A stretch of 64,000 bases of DNA from Pocillopora verrucosa (Eukaryota > Cnidaria > Anthozoa > Scleractinia > Pocilloporidae). Shown here piece after piece: positions 23,908-41,780 of this stretch. Position 1 is the stretch's first letter; every line of letters begins with the position of its first letter. Both the position numbers and the translations under genes were made by a program. Where the stretch lies: assembly GCF_036669915.1 (NCBI RefSeq), contig NC_089319.1, positions 17,863,512-17,927,511 of the forward strand, written 5' to 3'. Under the pieces are notes generated by a model, which was not told the origin of the DNA, made no database searches, and saw only the letters and a program-made list of their open reading frames with translations.

Positions 23908-26900
23908 ATGTTGCGCTTAAATTTTCGTTCTGTTTTGGTAAGCGTTGTTTGGGTTTACTTTATTACGCGGGCGCAATGCTTCGCTAATTTTCACAAGGAA
24001 GAATCGAACCGAGGCTTGAACGATTGTGAACGAAGATGTCAGGATTCAGTTTCCACGGAACCTTCCTCGGTGAATGAACACGTAAGTTTTTTCACTCCAA
24101 GATTTTTTCTTTAAATTGAGGGGGTTCATCATTTTGCGTGGGTATTAATAATTTTCAATTCTCGATACGAAGTCAGTGGACATCACAGGTGACACTATGT
24201 TAAAAAAAGGCAAATAATGAAAATCGATTCTTGAAAATAATGTACAATATTATCATTTTTATTTTCTTTGAATTGTAAAGACTCGATTAGTTGATTTTCA
24301 AAGGGCGCGCTTCACGAAACGAACCCACATTACAAGGAAGAAAGACTTTGAACATACGTATTTACAAGTTTGATCAATTAGAATTTTGCAGTCGGTTTTA
24401 GAGACAATTCTACGTTAATCATTCACATTATTGGTTTTTTAAAGGAAGTTGGGCTTTCCCCGGTTTTTTTTTTTTATTTTTTTATATTATGTATTTATAT
24501 ACGGCGTTTCAACACATAACAGACATAGCTGAATTAAACTGATTTATCACGTCGGTTTTACCCGCACCAGCTTGTTACAGAAGGCTTAACTGATATGAGA
24601 AAATCTAACTGATTTTTTTATTGGCCCTTCTCTGACATCGTTCAGTTTTTACAGCAGTGAATGGTCCCTTCTCATCTAAAACTGATAGAATGTCATAGCT
24701 TTTTTTGGGACCTTTTCTGTAACGAGGTTAAAGGAAGGGCACTAATTCCTGATATTATTCGCATCGAGGATACTCAAATTACGAGGTACATAACAAGTCT
24801 AATAGGGTGCCGTGTAAATACGAGACGACAGGATAAACACTCTTTACCGTGTATATAGAAGTCGTATCAAGTTCTTTCAAGACATAGGACGCCCTGAAAC
24901 TCAATAACAATTATTCAGATCGCAAGATGATGCAAATTGAAAAAAAAGGCACGGAACTTTACGGACGAAGAAAAAAACTAAAAAATGATCCTGGCCGGGA
25001 TGTCTTCCTCGGCCTAGTTCGTCCTTGTCCACGCTTACAATCGGCTGGGGTTCTTTTCCGTCTCATTTTCTTTGACTGTAGCTCTATCCTAACAAAATTC
25101 AGAGGCCTTAGCTGCATCGTGTCACCTGTGTTTGTTCGTTATTTCACTTGCTAATTTTATGCCAGTCACTTCACCTTGTTTGACAAGAAATTAAATATTT
25201 TCCTCTCGATTTTCAGGACTCAAGGTTATCATCATGTTTGGAAAAGTGCCTATTTTTGAATGAAGGTATGGTGTCATAACAATGGAAAGCGTGCTGAAAA
25301 TTAATGGGCATAATTTCAAACCTTTATGTTACCGCCACACACTGCAGAAGATTTGCAAGAATAACGAGCATTTTTTTTTTATTGCATTTCTTTCACACGT
25401 TGCAAGCATTAATGCTTTCTTTAGCCGATTACAAGCTGAATATTTCCGTCACACTTATCAACTGAACAAAGGAAAAAAATCTGAGAAATCTAGGCTCATC
25501 TTTCTTTGGGCTGTGACTGACAGAAGTGGTACTTTTCTGCTTGCATGAATTTTTTTTTTGGATCACGCACAGCATAGAATAAACAACAATCCCTTCACAA
25601 TAATATTAATTACACAGAGAAACGTCAGCAACCGTTGCGCAACTTACGTATAATTAAATATTAGAGAGTTTAAGGTCTGCTCTCTCTACTATTACTTTGC
25701 TTGATATTCCGTCCCCTTTAAGATCTGATAGCAGTAAGGGCAGGGAGCAGAAATTTTGTGGAGAGGCGCAATTTTACAAGTCGTTTTGAATTCGGGGTTC
25801 ATTTTAAAAAGATAAGATGATTTGGGGGTGGGGGGTGGGGGATGGGGGATGGGGGGTGGGGAGCTCAAGGCGGTTGAGGAGGAGAATTCCATAATCACCA
25901 AGGCACTGTTGAGATGAACTGTGACTTTCACATCTCCTATTAATTCTTTTTCGCTTCCATTAGCACCTTAGATGCATCAATAAATAGAAAAATACCCCCA
26001 TCAAAACATTCACACGCCCACAGACAAATATTTACGAGCTCATTACAGTTTTTTCGTCAACCGGTGCCTCAAAGATTTTCCAAGAGTACGCGCACTGAAC
26101 GCAAGTTTTCTCTTATTGTAGCGACCGAGTCGGAGAACGATGGAGCCACAACCTCTACTCCCGGCACACGCTCAACTTCTGAACTCTTGAACTCTGCAGA
26201 TCCGTCAACAACAACAAGTTCCTCTGAAAACGGTGCGAGAAACCTCTATTTCAATGTAACTGTAATAATTGTAAAATGTTTGGTTGTTGAATGTTGTTGA
26301 AACCTTCTCTTATGTGTAAAATTTCTTTTTCGTTAAAGGTAAACTCTTTTTGTTAGTAGTGTCGTCGACGTTTGAAATGTAAGTTTGTATAAGTGAAAAT
26401 GCTCGGGCATTAAAGATGAATATTGGTTTTTGCCAAATATCAAGGTTGTTTAGGTGTCCAGGCCAACTTTGTGGTTTTAGAACAGTTTTCAGTAAATGTC
26501 AAAGTTATTCGAGATCGCATTGGTTTTACCTCGCATCGTCCTGTGATCGGCCTAAGAAATCGCGCCATCCTCTCAATCAACCAATCCGATGCAAAGCTGA
26601 AGCTAATAGGGACTTGGTTACCCACGTTTTCACGCCCCTTCAGCAGGTTGCTTGCCTATGTTCTCAGTTCTTATTGGCTCATTGTGATAATTATCTTTCC
26701 GCTAATTGCTTTCAACTAGTTCGGGTTTCACGACACTCAATCGATGTGTGCTAAGGTCATTTTCCTATTTAAACAAGCATGCGAGTTTTGTCTGTTCAGT
26801 TAGGCAAAATGCTACATAGTACCACTTCCCGCGCCAAGAAACCAACGCCAAACTTGTATGGATTATTGTTGTACAGTAATTGTCGCGGTAGTAAAACGCT

Positions 26901-29900
26901 TCTGTCCTTCTCGTCATAGTCTGTCCGTACGGAGATAAGTATGCTCCCAATCCAGATGAAATCGAACCAGGGAATGTAAAGGAGGTGGAAGTAGACTTCG
27001 TAAAGATGAAGGAAGGAGACAGCCAGGAATGGGTGGCGAGAGTGAATTGGACACGACCAAAAGGTAAAATGCGTTTGTGCTTGAGTCGCATGTAGCGAGA
27101 TTAAAGGCTACTCTTGAGAACCTGTGTTTGTTCACGTTTATAGATATAAACGCATAAAGAATGTTTTCTTCCGTGCAAAACGATTACAGCCCTTCAAAAA
27201 GTGGAAGGAAAGGAGGCATTAATGATAAAGCCCCTTAGCCGGCCGCGCGCCGATGTTTCGTGCATAAAATTTGAAGAAGAAAGTAAGACAAAGCCTCTAT
27301 CTTAGAATTAGCGAAAATGAATTGAATATACAAAAAGAATAAAAAGTAGCTAGACTTTTCGAAAACAAAGTTTACTCTAGTAATTACGGGTATTCTTTTG
27401 TATTACGCTTTTTCCAGCTTTAATAAAAACCTTGCTCGTTTGCAAAACATCCTAACTTATTTGTTGAGGTTTTTTAGCTGGGAAGTACTGAGGCGGGTCG
27501 CCTATTCATCATTTCAATAATCCTCCATTTAGTGCAGACGTTTGATCCCTGTGTTTTCCTAGTCGTTTTTGGTGCTGCAGTAGGAACCCAGAGAGCCGGT
27601 TATGTACTCAAGATCTATCCCTAACCACGGTTTTACGCAATGAAAGAGCCAAAGGCTCTCTCTATAAGAGGGTTGATTTAATTTAAAAAAAATGTCCTTC
27701 CACTGTTCACTTTCGGCTCTCTTGACACTGTTCGCAAACAAACATGTTCATATTAAAGATTCAGCTGAATTGAGGATTTTTTAGGACGCGGTTTTGTTAA
27801 ACTAAGTTAAACTTTGTTTACATTATCAATTATTATCTTAATTAATAATTAATTAATAACTAATTATTAATTAATAATTAATAATTATTATATTAAATTG
27901 TCAATTATTAAATTATTTGTTTACATTATCAGCCTATAGAGTTTTGTTTATTCACTAATCAGGTCATGTTAACCCTTGAACCCCGAATCAAAAATCAAAG
28001 TCGTCAGAATAAAGGAAATGATGACGAATATTTAAGAAGCTCTTGATTGCTTAACAAATTCTCCTTGTCAGCACCTGAGGGAATGTACAGAGAACAGTGT
28101 GAAGAGAATGCATATTGATATCAAGGTGTAAAGGGTTAAGAAGTATGATTTCCTAGCGACCTGTCATTGTTTTTCCTTTTTCTTTGGTTTTTGTAGACGT
28201 GAATATTACCTCTAACTGGCTTGGTTACATCGTGATATGGTACACAGAAGGCCCAGACAACTCGGACGGAATTTTTGGGAATACAAGTTGCAAACTGGTG
28301 CCCAAGGTGAGAACATTTTTCTTTGTACGTTACCAAAGAGTGCGAGCACGTCCTCATTATTAGCACTTCGGTACGAGCATTCCTTCGCTCGCGAGTAAGC
28401 CCGAAGCCAGCCTTGAGGAATGGGAGTCGGCAAGAGGTCTGTAAGGGGTGTATCACTGAAAATGAAGTAGACCCTCGCAAAAAGTCTCCCCGACTCGTCT
28501 CAAGTCTTCCCGCGGGCGGAGAAATGGCGTCCTGCAGGGCTCATGATGAAGTTATGCTTGCAAGCTACCACAGAATTGAAAAACAAATCGAAGAAAAACG
28601 AGCATAATAGACGAAGTTTTGCACATATATCAGTTCAGATGAAATCCAGTCCTAATGCTTGTTTCGAGTCACGAGCTCAGAGTCATCCAGATGTACGGTT
28701 TTCGTAGGACATGGCGAGGTACTTCGTGATATTTTTTATAATAGTTATTACGTATTGATGACCCGGGTTACGAAAATGGCACCGGCTGAATAAAAAGTCA
28801 AAATTCATCAAAAATATCTTGCTAGAAACTACCTAAAGCATTAAGTTTATAAAAATGTTTGAAGATCTTCCTCTCCAATTTTCTTTAAGGAAGCATTCGT
28901 TTCCTTCTCGCGGCTAAACTCTGACTGTCACTCTGTAATGGAAAAAAAAAATAGCCCAATTAATCACAATTCACTTCCTGTTTGAATTTAAGCCAATAAC
29001 GTTCTTACTTCATGTTTTTTCTTCGCCTTTTTCAGACTAGACCACACCTTGACATCAGCGAAACGGATGGATGGAAATACCCCAACACTCTTTACCTTAC
29101 TGTGAGTGAATCCCTCTGTTGAGATCTCAACGCGCCCAAAAAATAGTTACATCCCAGTCTCAGAAATGAACTTGCTCCTATTCTTTCAAGATTTTTTATA
29201 TTTTGGTATGCTCTCACTCTGACTTTGCTTTTCCTTCTTCCCGCCTCAAATAGTTTACTACTCGCGGTGGAAAAACTTTTCCTTTAACATCTTACATGCT
29301 TGAATTTTTACATTATTTGTATCATTACTTTTTTCCTTCAGGTTGTTGCTTTGCCCACCAATAAACTTGAATTCCCATTGGAAGACTATACACCACTCAG
29401 AACAGGTACTAAAGTAGACTGTCATGTATTCTGCATCAATTGCTATTCCTCAATATAAATTGGTTAATTTATTCATCCATCGATCCATCGATCCATCGAT
29501 CCATCGATCCATCGATCCATCGATCCATCGATCCATCGATCCATCGATCCATCGATCCATCGATCCATCGATCCATCGATCCATCGATCCATCGATCCAT
29601 CGATCCATCGATCCATCGATCCATCGATCCATCGATCCATCGATCCATCGATCCATCGATCCATCGATCCATCGATCCATCGATCCATCGATCCATCGAT
29701 CCATCGATCCATCGATCCATCGATCCATCGATCCATCGATCCATCGATCCATCGATCCATCGATCCATCGATCCATCGATCCATCGATCCATCGATCCAT
29801 CGATCCATCGATCCATCGATCCATCGATCCATCGATCCATCGATCCATCGATCCATCGATCCATCGATCCATCGATCCATCGATCCATCGATCCATCGAT

Positions 29901-31772
29901 CCATCGATCCATCGATCCATCGATCCATCGATCCATCGATCCATCGATCCATCGATCCATCGATCCATCGATCCATCGATCCATCGATCCATCGATCCAT
30001 CGATCCAGCGATCCATCGATCCATCGATCCAGCGATCCAGCGATCCATCCATAAATTACTGTGTTTGTGCGTCCGCCGGTCCGTTCGTACTTTTTCTGTT
30101 CACAATTGGTTCATTTGTTAGTTAGGCCTGGATTTCTTACTGCTGCCATTTTCTCAAAATTTTGTATGCTTTTAGGTTGGAGGAATGTGAAAGTATACAG
30201 TCCAGCTAATTACTCTGAAGGTAATTAACAGTTTGGATCCTTACCGTGTGATACTATCTTATTTTTCTTGATTTTATGCTGATAGCGTCTCAGGAAGAAA
30301 GGGCGACCTTGCCGTGACCTGAATGAAAGAGTTATTACGCAGTTGGCAGAACCACATAAGAATAAACCCGAAAGCGAAAACTCAAACCATTTATTAGCAG
30401 GGATTCCGATTATAATCCACGAATTTTCCCATGATCGAACCGAGTAAACATCCAATTTTGACAGTAGAGTAGGTTTTCGATGAACAGAAAATTACACCTC
30501 AGCGAGCGAAATTACAGTGTGCATAAAATACGATAAAACTTACCGAATGTTTCGAGTTTAGAGTGACCAACAACAACAACAATTTTAGGTTACAAAATAT
30601 GTCAGTACAAACACGACTAGCTCTTTTTCGACAAACACATGGTCCATTTCCTGAACGCTGACGTAAAAATGTAGGCACGCAAGTGGAGCTACAAGAGTGA
30701 ACAGGGAGAGGGGCGCCTCCCAGCAATGTAAGCCATAGAGTTATGTGTCGCCCAAGTGGGTATGTTTTTTGAGTGGTTATATTTTGAAAAAGGGTATGAA
30801 ATTTGAATGTGATGGTCTTAAATTGGAAATGGTTTTCAAAGGAATAACGAACATGAATTTAGGTCTTTGATTGGAAAAAAAAGAAAGAGAACTGACCAAA
30901 ATACATCATTCGAGCTGAATTTTCAAATGAGTTTTACCAATTCGTGGCGTTCTGAAGAGGGCCTGAAACACAGCAGGGATAGGTTTAAAAATGAGGTTTA
31001 AAAAGGGATGTTTGGGCCTGGAAAGGGGTTAGGATTAATAACCCCAAGAGTATAACCTGGGATTAAAGATTCTCTTTTATTTCTCAAAACTTAAATCAAT
31101 CATTTGCAAAACTAAAAACAATAGTGACTTTGTCGCCCGCGTTTTCCCGCGCTTTAGGCAGTTTGGTTGTTTTTTTACGTTGAGTTCTAAATGGCCCTTA
31201 AAGATATTTTCCTTTATTTTAATTGGCCTTTGTGGTTACTTTGGTTTTTGCTTTACGACACCCAATCCAATAGCGCTGTAAGAGCCAATGAGAACAAAAA
31301 GTAAAACTGAAAAAAATGCCTAAAGCGCGGAAAAACGCGGGCGACCAAGTCGTGATTGGTTTAAATTTTGCATCTGATTGGTTGGGAGAGTGGCGCGAGT
31401 TTTCTGGACCAATCACAGAGCAAATTAAAGCAAAAACAGAGCAATCCCGGATTACTTTTGACGCTCAGTTGAAAATTGCTCCATTTCACTGACCGAAAAA
31501 GTGTTTTATTGAAACTTTTTTACTAACATACATCAAATATTTCAGGTAATAAAATTTTCGAAGAGAAATCCTTTCTGATGATTCTTGCTGGAGTTTTGAC
31601 GGGCTTTTCCTTGATTCTGATTGTGTACATCTGCGTTACCAGGCGAAAGGCCTGCACCAGGGGCAAACTGGTCTTAACAACCGAGAAAAAAGCACGAGAG
31701 AAAGAAGACGAGCTAAAGAGTGATCTGTTTGTGATTCAAAACCCTTGTTCTGATGTTAAGCAGTTCGTGTAG
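23908..31772 (+). CDS. Orphan type I membrane protein with CX3C pairs and FnIII-like domain
   Basis: Nine exons: 23908-24081, 25217-25265, 26122-26232, 26920-27063, 28197-28306, 29036-29101, 29342-29405, 30176-30220, 31546-31772. They join in phase to 990 nt (329 aa). Residues 1-24 are a hydrophobic signal peptide (cleavage near RAQC). Then come two CX3C pairs (DCERRC, SCLEKC), a Ser/Thr-rich stretch of about 35 residues, a domain of about 130 residues with a fibronectin-III-like pattern ([25 protein letters not shown]) and N-glycosylation sites (NWT, NIT, NTS). One membrane span ([20 protein letters not shown]) and a charged tail of about 45 residues ending in KQFV follow. The tail has no kinase, SEFIR, TIR or death domain. 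The CX3C pairs followed by FnIII faintly recall anosmin-1, but no WAP domain is seen. Probably a cell-surface receptor or adhesion protein; ligand unknown. Structure high confidence, function low. Confidence 0.85.
25826..25862 (+). other. G-run tract, possible G-quadruplex
   Basis: At least six runs of four to six G separated by one or two bases (GGGGGTGGGGGGTGGGGGAT...). It is on the sense strand of the orphan-receptor intron, so the pre-mRNA carries it too. Confidence 0.7.
26410..26780 (-). repeat. Family C repeat copy in an orphan-receptor intron
   Basis: On the plus strand it reads the reverse of the family: CGTCCTGTGATCGGCC, CAATCAACCAATCCGATGC, GTTCTTATTGGCTCATTG. Chance ORFs of about 60-110 codons in it are not genes. 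Confidence 0.55.
27832..27915. repeat. AATTAATAATTA palindromic A/T tract
   Basis: About 85 bp composed almost wholly of A and T with repeated TTAATTAATAATTA units, able to fold on itself. In the receptor intron before exon 28197. Confidence 0.75.
27969..28138 (-). repeat. TTAA-family B copy in an orphan-receptor intron
   Basis: Starts TTAACCCTTGAACCCCGAAT and ends AAGGTGTAAAGGGTTAAG, with AACAAATTCTCCTTGTCAGC inside. The right end is less than 60 bp from the exon at 28197. Confidence 0.7.
29473..30050 (+). repeat. 8-bp satellite (ATCCATCG)n, about 72 copies
   Basis: An almost perfect array of an 8-bp unit lies in the receptor intron between exons 29342-29405 and 30176-30220. Only the last few units vary (CCAGCGAT). 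Because 8 is not a multiple of 3, every frame cycles through the same eight codons and no stop occurs, so ORFs of 170-233 codons (SIHRSIDP or DRWIDGSM repeats) appear on both strands; these are artefacts. Each unit holds an ATCGAT palindrome and a GATC site. Confidence 0.98.
31129..31500 (+). repeat. Family C repeat copy with internal foldback
   Basis: Inverted arms GTCGCCCGCGTTTTCCCGCG (from 31130) and CGCGGAAAAACGCGGGCGAC (to about 31345) enclose about 150 bp. The CCAAT-rich part (CATCTGATTGGTTGGGAG, GACCAATCACAGAGC) follows. It ends just before the last receptor exon at 31546. Confidence 0.65.
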
Positions 31773-32298
31773 TTTTATGGCTTTCACTGCGTTTAACGTG
31801 TATATTTTATGGTAAATTTTTATACTGTTAATATAATACGTGTTTTTCATAAGTTTCTCTAAGCCGCAAGGCGGTTTGATTTCCTTTTTCATCAACTTTT
31901 ATGAAAAGAGGTAAACAGGAATATATTAAAAACTGAAAATAACAGGAAGTTTTTGGCGTACTTAAAAGATCTCTCTCATCATCTTAATGCATTTAAATCT
32001 TTGTATTGTTCTAGTTAAGCTATACAAAGAGAAACGAAGAGTTTCTTCTTTCTTCTCATTGCTCGGGGCTTGAAGAAATCGCGAAGAAAGTAACTGGCTT
32101 AGTTGGTCTGAAAGATAGGGGTAGTTTTTATGTTTGAAATGGTCTCGGAGTTTTCTTATACTTTTATATTCATGTATTGTTTATCATCAAAGCGACGCTT
32201 AAAGAGAAACAGTCGTGACTTGGCAATTAAACCACCCACAAGATTAGGTCAACGATAGTGTTATAAGCAAAAGATTGTAATTTTGGTAGTTACAGAAA

Positions 32299-32304
32299 AA
32301 TAAA
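32299..32304 (+). promoter_or_regulatory. Poly(A) signal downstream of the orphan receptor
   Basis: AATAAA about 530 bp after the stop at 31772, followed by further AT-rich sequence with another AATAAA about 18 bp on. It is the best 3' end candidate for the receptor transcript before KRR1 begins. Confidence 0.4.
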
Positions 32305-32719
32305 TTGATAACATAAAATAAAAGCAAATGTTAGTATTTTTTTTGTTTTTTGCTTCACAAGTGTAATAAATATCAGGGTGAAGTGACGGGGAGGGTGCCC
32401 TGGGAACCCTTGGCCCCTCCCCCTCGTGAGATAATTTTGACATTCCTGGTGCTCTTGTCAAGTCTGCCATAGTCAAACGTCAAAGATGGCCGCTTTTCTC
32501 TTGTCCTGTTAACGAGCGGCCATTTTGATTAACCACAGACAAGCAAATGGCATATTCTAGAATACTGAAAAATGAGCAACTTTTTGAAGCTATGGTTTTA
32601 CTGTCCGATATTCTGGTACTGATTTATTCCCCAAATTAGGTCTGAGAAATTTTCAAGACTTCATATCCAGCTCGTCCTTCACCGGGTCTCCAAACGACCG
32701 TAACAAATAAATCTGTTTT

Positions 32720-32750
<31 letters not shown>

Positions 32751-32775
32751 TTTTTTATTATTATTTTTTTATGTG
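32720..32775 (+). repeat. CT microsatellite and poly-pyrimidine tract
   Basis: A T run, about 13 CT units, then T-rich and ATT-rich sequence. Between the receptor gene and KRR1. No gene is supported from 31773 to 33298; the P/S/T-rich frame at 32844-33110 is not convincing. Confidence 0.85.
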
Positions 32776-33298
32776 CCACACCAGGAGCAGCTCCTGACCA
32801 CATACAGGAAACAAATACGAGCATTTAATTAGGCACCCTTGATTTGTTAGTCCAAAGTTTAACCAGTTGGTTATTGTTTCAGGCGAGAAGATTAAGTGTT
32901 AAGTCTGAGGAAAATTCCAACGTCTCTCCAAAAGCTCCCTCTTTGTTAAACCTCTCTCTAGTAACCCCCCTCTCAAATAATCCCAACCCCCTCGCGACTC
33001 CGTCTGGAACCTCAGGTCTAACTCCCCACCCCTCCTCCCTCTTCCCCCTTCCATCAAAGATAGCCTCCAAAGTACAAAAAGAAAATTTAAGCGAAATGCG
33101 GGCTCACTAAAAGTATTTGAGTTGTAAGGTATGCTGTCTCTACTTCTTTCATGGATACTGATTTCCAAGCCAAACTCCCCTAAAAAAAACTCCCCAAACT
33201 AACCCTAACCCTAGTACCCTAACCATCCGAGAAGCATGGGTTTGATGGCCAAAGAAATAAGAGAAGGTCTGGGAACTAGGTTAGGCCAGCAATCCATC

Positions 33299-39716
<6,418 letters not shown>

Positions 39717-40267
39717 GAATGTAAATAGTGTATTATTGGAAATCAATTTATGGAAATAGACATGCTTTTTGGCCCCCCCCTCTTTCCCCCCCCCCTCCCC
39801 CATAAGATGCTGTTGCTGTAGTCTACTATGGTGTCAGAGGAGTTTTCCACAGAGGGATTTTGCAGTCAAGGTCATCACCTTAATATTTGTGAAGATAGCA
39901 ACAAATGACAAATTCCATGGTGCTCATCTAAGACAATTGTGTAGTGAGGATCAAAGACAATGTTCTATTTGTTCAGTTTTCTTCAATTTAATACACTGTC
40001 TCGATACTGTTATTTTATTTGATGTGCAACCTTCCACTTCAGTTCCATTTTCATTGCCAGCTTTGTTACTTTTTTTAAAAGTGTTCAATGCCATCAAGAT
40101 GAATGATCATCAATTGATATCAATAGCAGTACAGTAAGAAAGAATGGATTTAACACTGTTTTAGGTAGTGTTTATTGAGAACTTTTTCTACTCAAAGTGA
40201 GTACTTCTTTTAATATGTAACTTACTTGAACAAGCTGGCAAGGGCAGGTGTTCTGGAATTATGTTCA

Positions 40268-40273
40268 AATAAA
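40268..40273 (+). promoter_or_regulatory. Poly(A) signal of KRR1
   Basis: AATAAA about 550 bp beyond the KRR1 stop, just before a TTAA-family element at 40368. The 3' flank contains C-rich runs at 39772-39801. Confidence 0.4.
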
Positions 40274-40367
40274 TTATTTTAACCCTCTGTATTTTGTTTT
40301 ACCTTCAACTGGCAGTTTAAACCACAAATTAAGATGCAAAGGTGTAGGGGTCACACAGTAGCCACCT

Positions 40368-40580
40368 TAACCCTCTACAACGTAACATTAGTATGCATAT
40401 TCTCCAAACTGTCCTTTATACATTTCCAAGGGTGCAAACAAAGAGAATTTGTTTCACAATCAAGAGCTGCCTTAGTTGGGGATCATTTCCTCTACTCTCA
40501 GTACCTTTATGTTTTGATTCAGGGGTGATATTGTGAGGAGAAATTAGATGTTAGTCACTCTCGGGGGTTAAAGGGTTAAA
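40368..40580 (+). repeat. TTAA-family B copy with intact ends
   Basis: Starts TTAACCCTCTACAACGTAAC and ends GGGGGTTAAAGGGTTAA. It is full length (about 213 bp) and is the last recognised copy of the family in the window. Confidence 0.75.
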
Positions 40581-40799
40581 AAGGATTACATGTTAACTAC
40601 TCACAAGCCAGATTAGACTGTAAGCAAACTAGGACGTACAAATTACGTTTTGAAACTTGCTCTTGCAACCATACCAGCCTGCGTTTTGCACTGTCCATTT
40701 GACATCTGCTCGCATAGGTGAACTATTTTTCAACAAGGTCCTTTGATAAGTATCGTATTGCAAACTTGGATTCAAGTCTTACGCTCGAATCTTCCGTAC

Positions 40800-40932
40800 A
40801 AACGCCACGGAGACGCCTGACATAATCCTGCTCAAAAAGACTGGGTCGAGTGATGTGAAGGTTTCGTGACCCCAACGTCCTTCCAGTTCAAACAGTGAGA
40901 CTCTTGTTTTGAAGGATTTCCAAAATTGCTAG
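40800..40932 (+). promoter_or_regulatory. Possible 5' UTR exon and promoter of the TIF1-like gene
   Basis: A strong donor (CTAG|GTAAGT) at 40932/40933 has no long coding frame of known family in front of it. The first coding exon of the TIF1-like gene starts directly at a good acceptor (TTTTTCTTTTCAG|A) at 41780. The simplest reading is a noncoding first exon ending at 40932. The left end of this exon is not defined by the sequence. Confidence 0.35.
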
Positions 40933-41780
40933 GTAAGTTCTTTGCTGTTATTGTGTGTACAAGGGGATGCCTGGATAATATACCGTCTTTTTCCGGTTTA
41001 ATAGCTGAGAGATTAGGAATAGGCTTTGGCGGTGAAATTACACACGATGCGAGATGGCGGTTCCTCTGGCATTTGTGTTGGCTACGATTTCGCTTTACTA
41101 TTGGAAACACGATCTAGTTAGTCAATCTTGATCCTTATTCTGTGGTTTAACCGTAAGAGTAATGTTGGCGACCAAATTGTAACAACTTCATGCGTTGATA
41201 CAGCCAGATATCTAATTTTTTAAATTGGGGTATTAAAATGAATGTAGGTGACGCCGGCTTGATTTCCGTTGTTTGCTCGTCTATGCTTTCTTCACTTCCG
41301 ACCATGGTTCCTCGCGTTTCACCGACGTTTGGCCATAATGTAAAATGTGCAAGCTTAAATTTTTCAAGTTCGAATTCTTCAATATACATTTAAGTCTGCA
41401 GTTGGCACTTATGCTAAAGTAATGAATTCCGAGGCATCCTTTGATCGTTATGTTTAATTTGAAAACATTTACCTTTTGGAAAGGCCATCTGATTAGTATT
41501 ATTGTTTTTCAGAAAGGTCTTAGGCTCGTTGTCAAGTTTTAAACCTTTGTCCACTTAATAGTAACAATTTGATTTGAGGGAAAAATACAGGATAAGCAAT
41601 GCTTTACTATACCTGTTCAGTTCTGCGCTATGTGAATAAGTTTGAATCCAACCGAATTTTTTATGCTTTTGAATAACTTGATGATCACTAGACAATAGTC
41701 AGATTTTTGGGATTGAAGTCAGCAGTTATGGCGGACAGAAATAACAAAAATGACAGCATATGCGCCTTTTTCTTTTCAGA

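Noticed and set aside
26416..26754. Overlapping ORFs of 98-112 codons on the plus strand
   Set aside because: They fall in a family C interspersed repeat inside an intron, and the same repeat elsewhere does not keep the frame.
29473..30050. CRISPR-like regular array
   Set aside because: The 8-bp unit has no spacers, there are no cas genes, and the DNA is eukaryotic.
29424..30125. Long ORFs of 170-233 codons with SIHRSIDP or DRWIDGSM repeats on both strands
   Set aside because: They are translations of the 8-bp satellite; the period guarantees stop-free frames, and the array is inside an intron of a well-supported gene.
32844..33110. Pro/Ser/Thr-rich ORF after a TTGTTTCAG acceptor
   Set aside because: No partner exon with a fitting phase was found, the DNA is low-complexity pyrimidine-rich, and it sits between two complete genes.
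33199..33226. Telomere-like CTAACCCTAACCCTAGTACC near KRR1
   Set aside because: Only two or three imperfect units; not an interstitial telomere array.
41147..41389. Minus-strand ORF of 80 codons near the TIF1-like promoter
   Set aside because: The composition looks protein-like, but there is no family match, splice support or poly(A) signal; likely chance or a repeat fragment.
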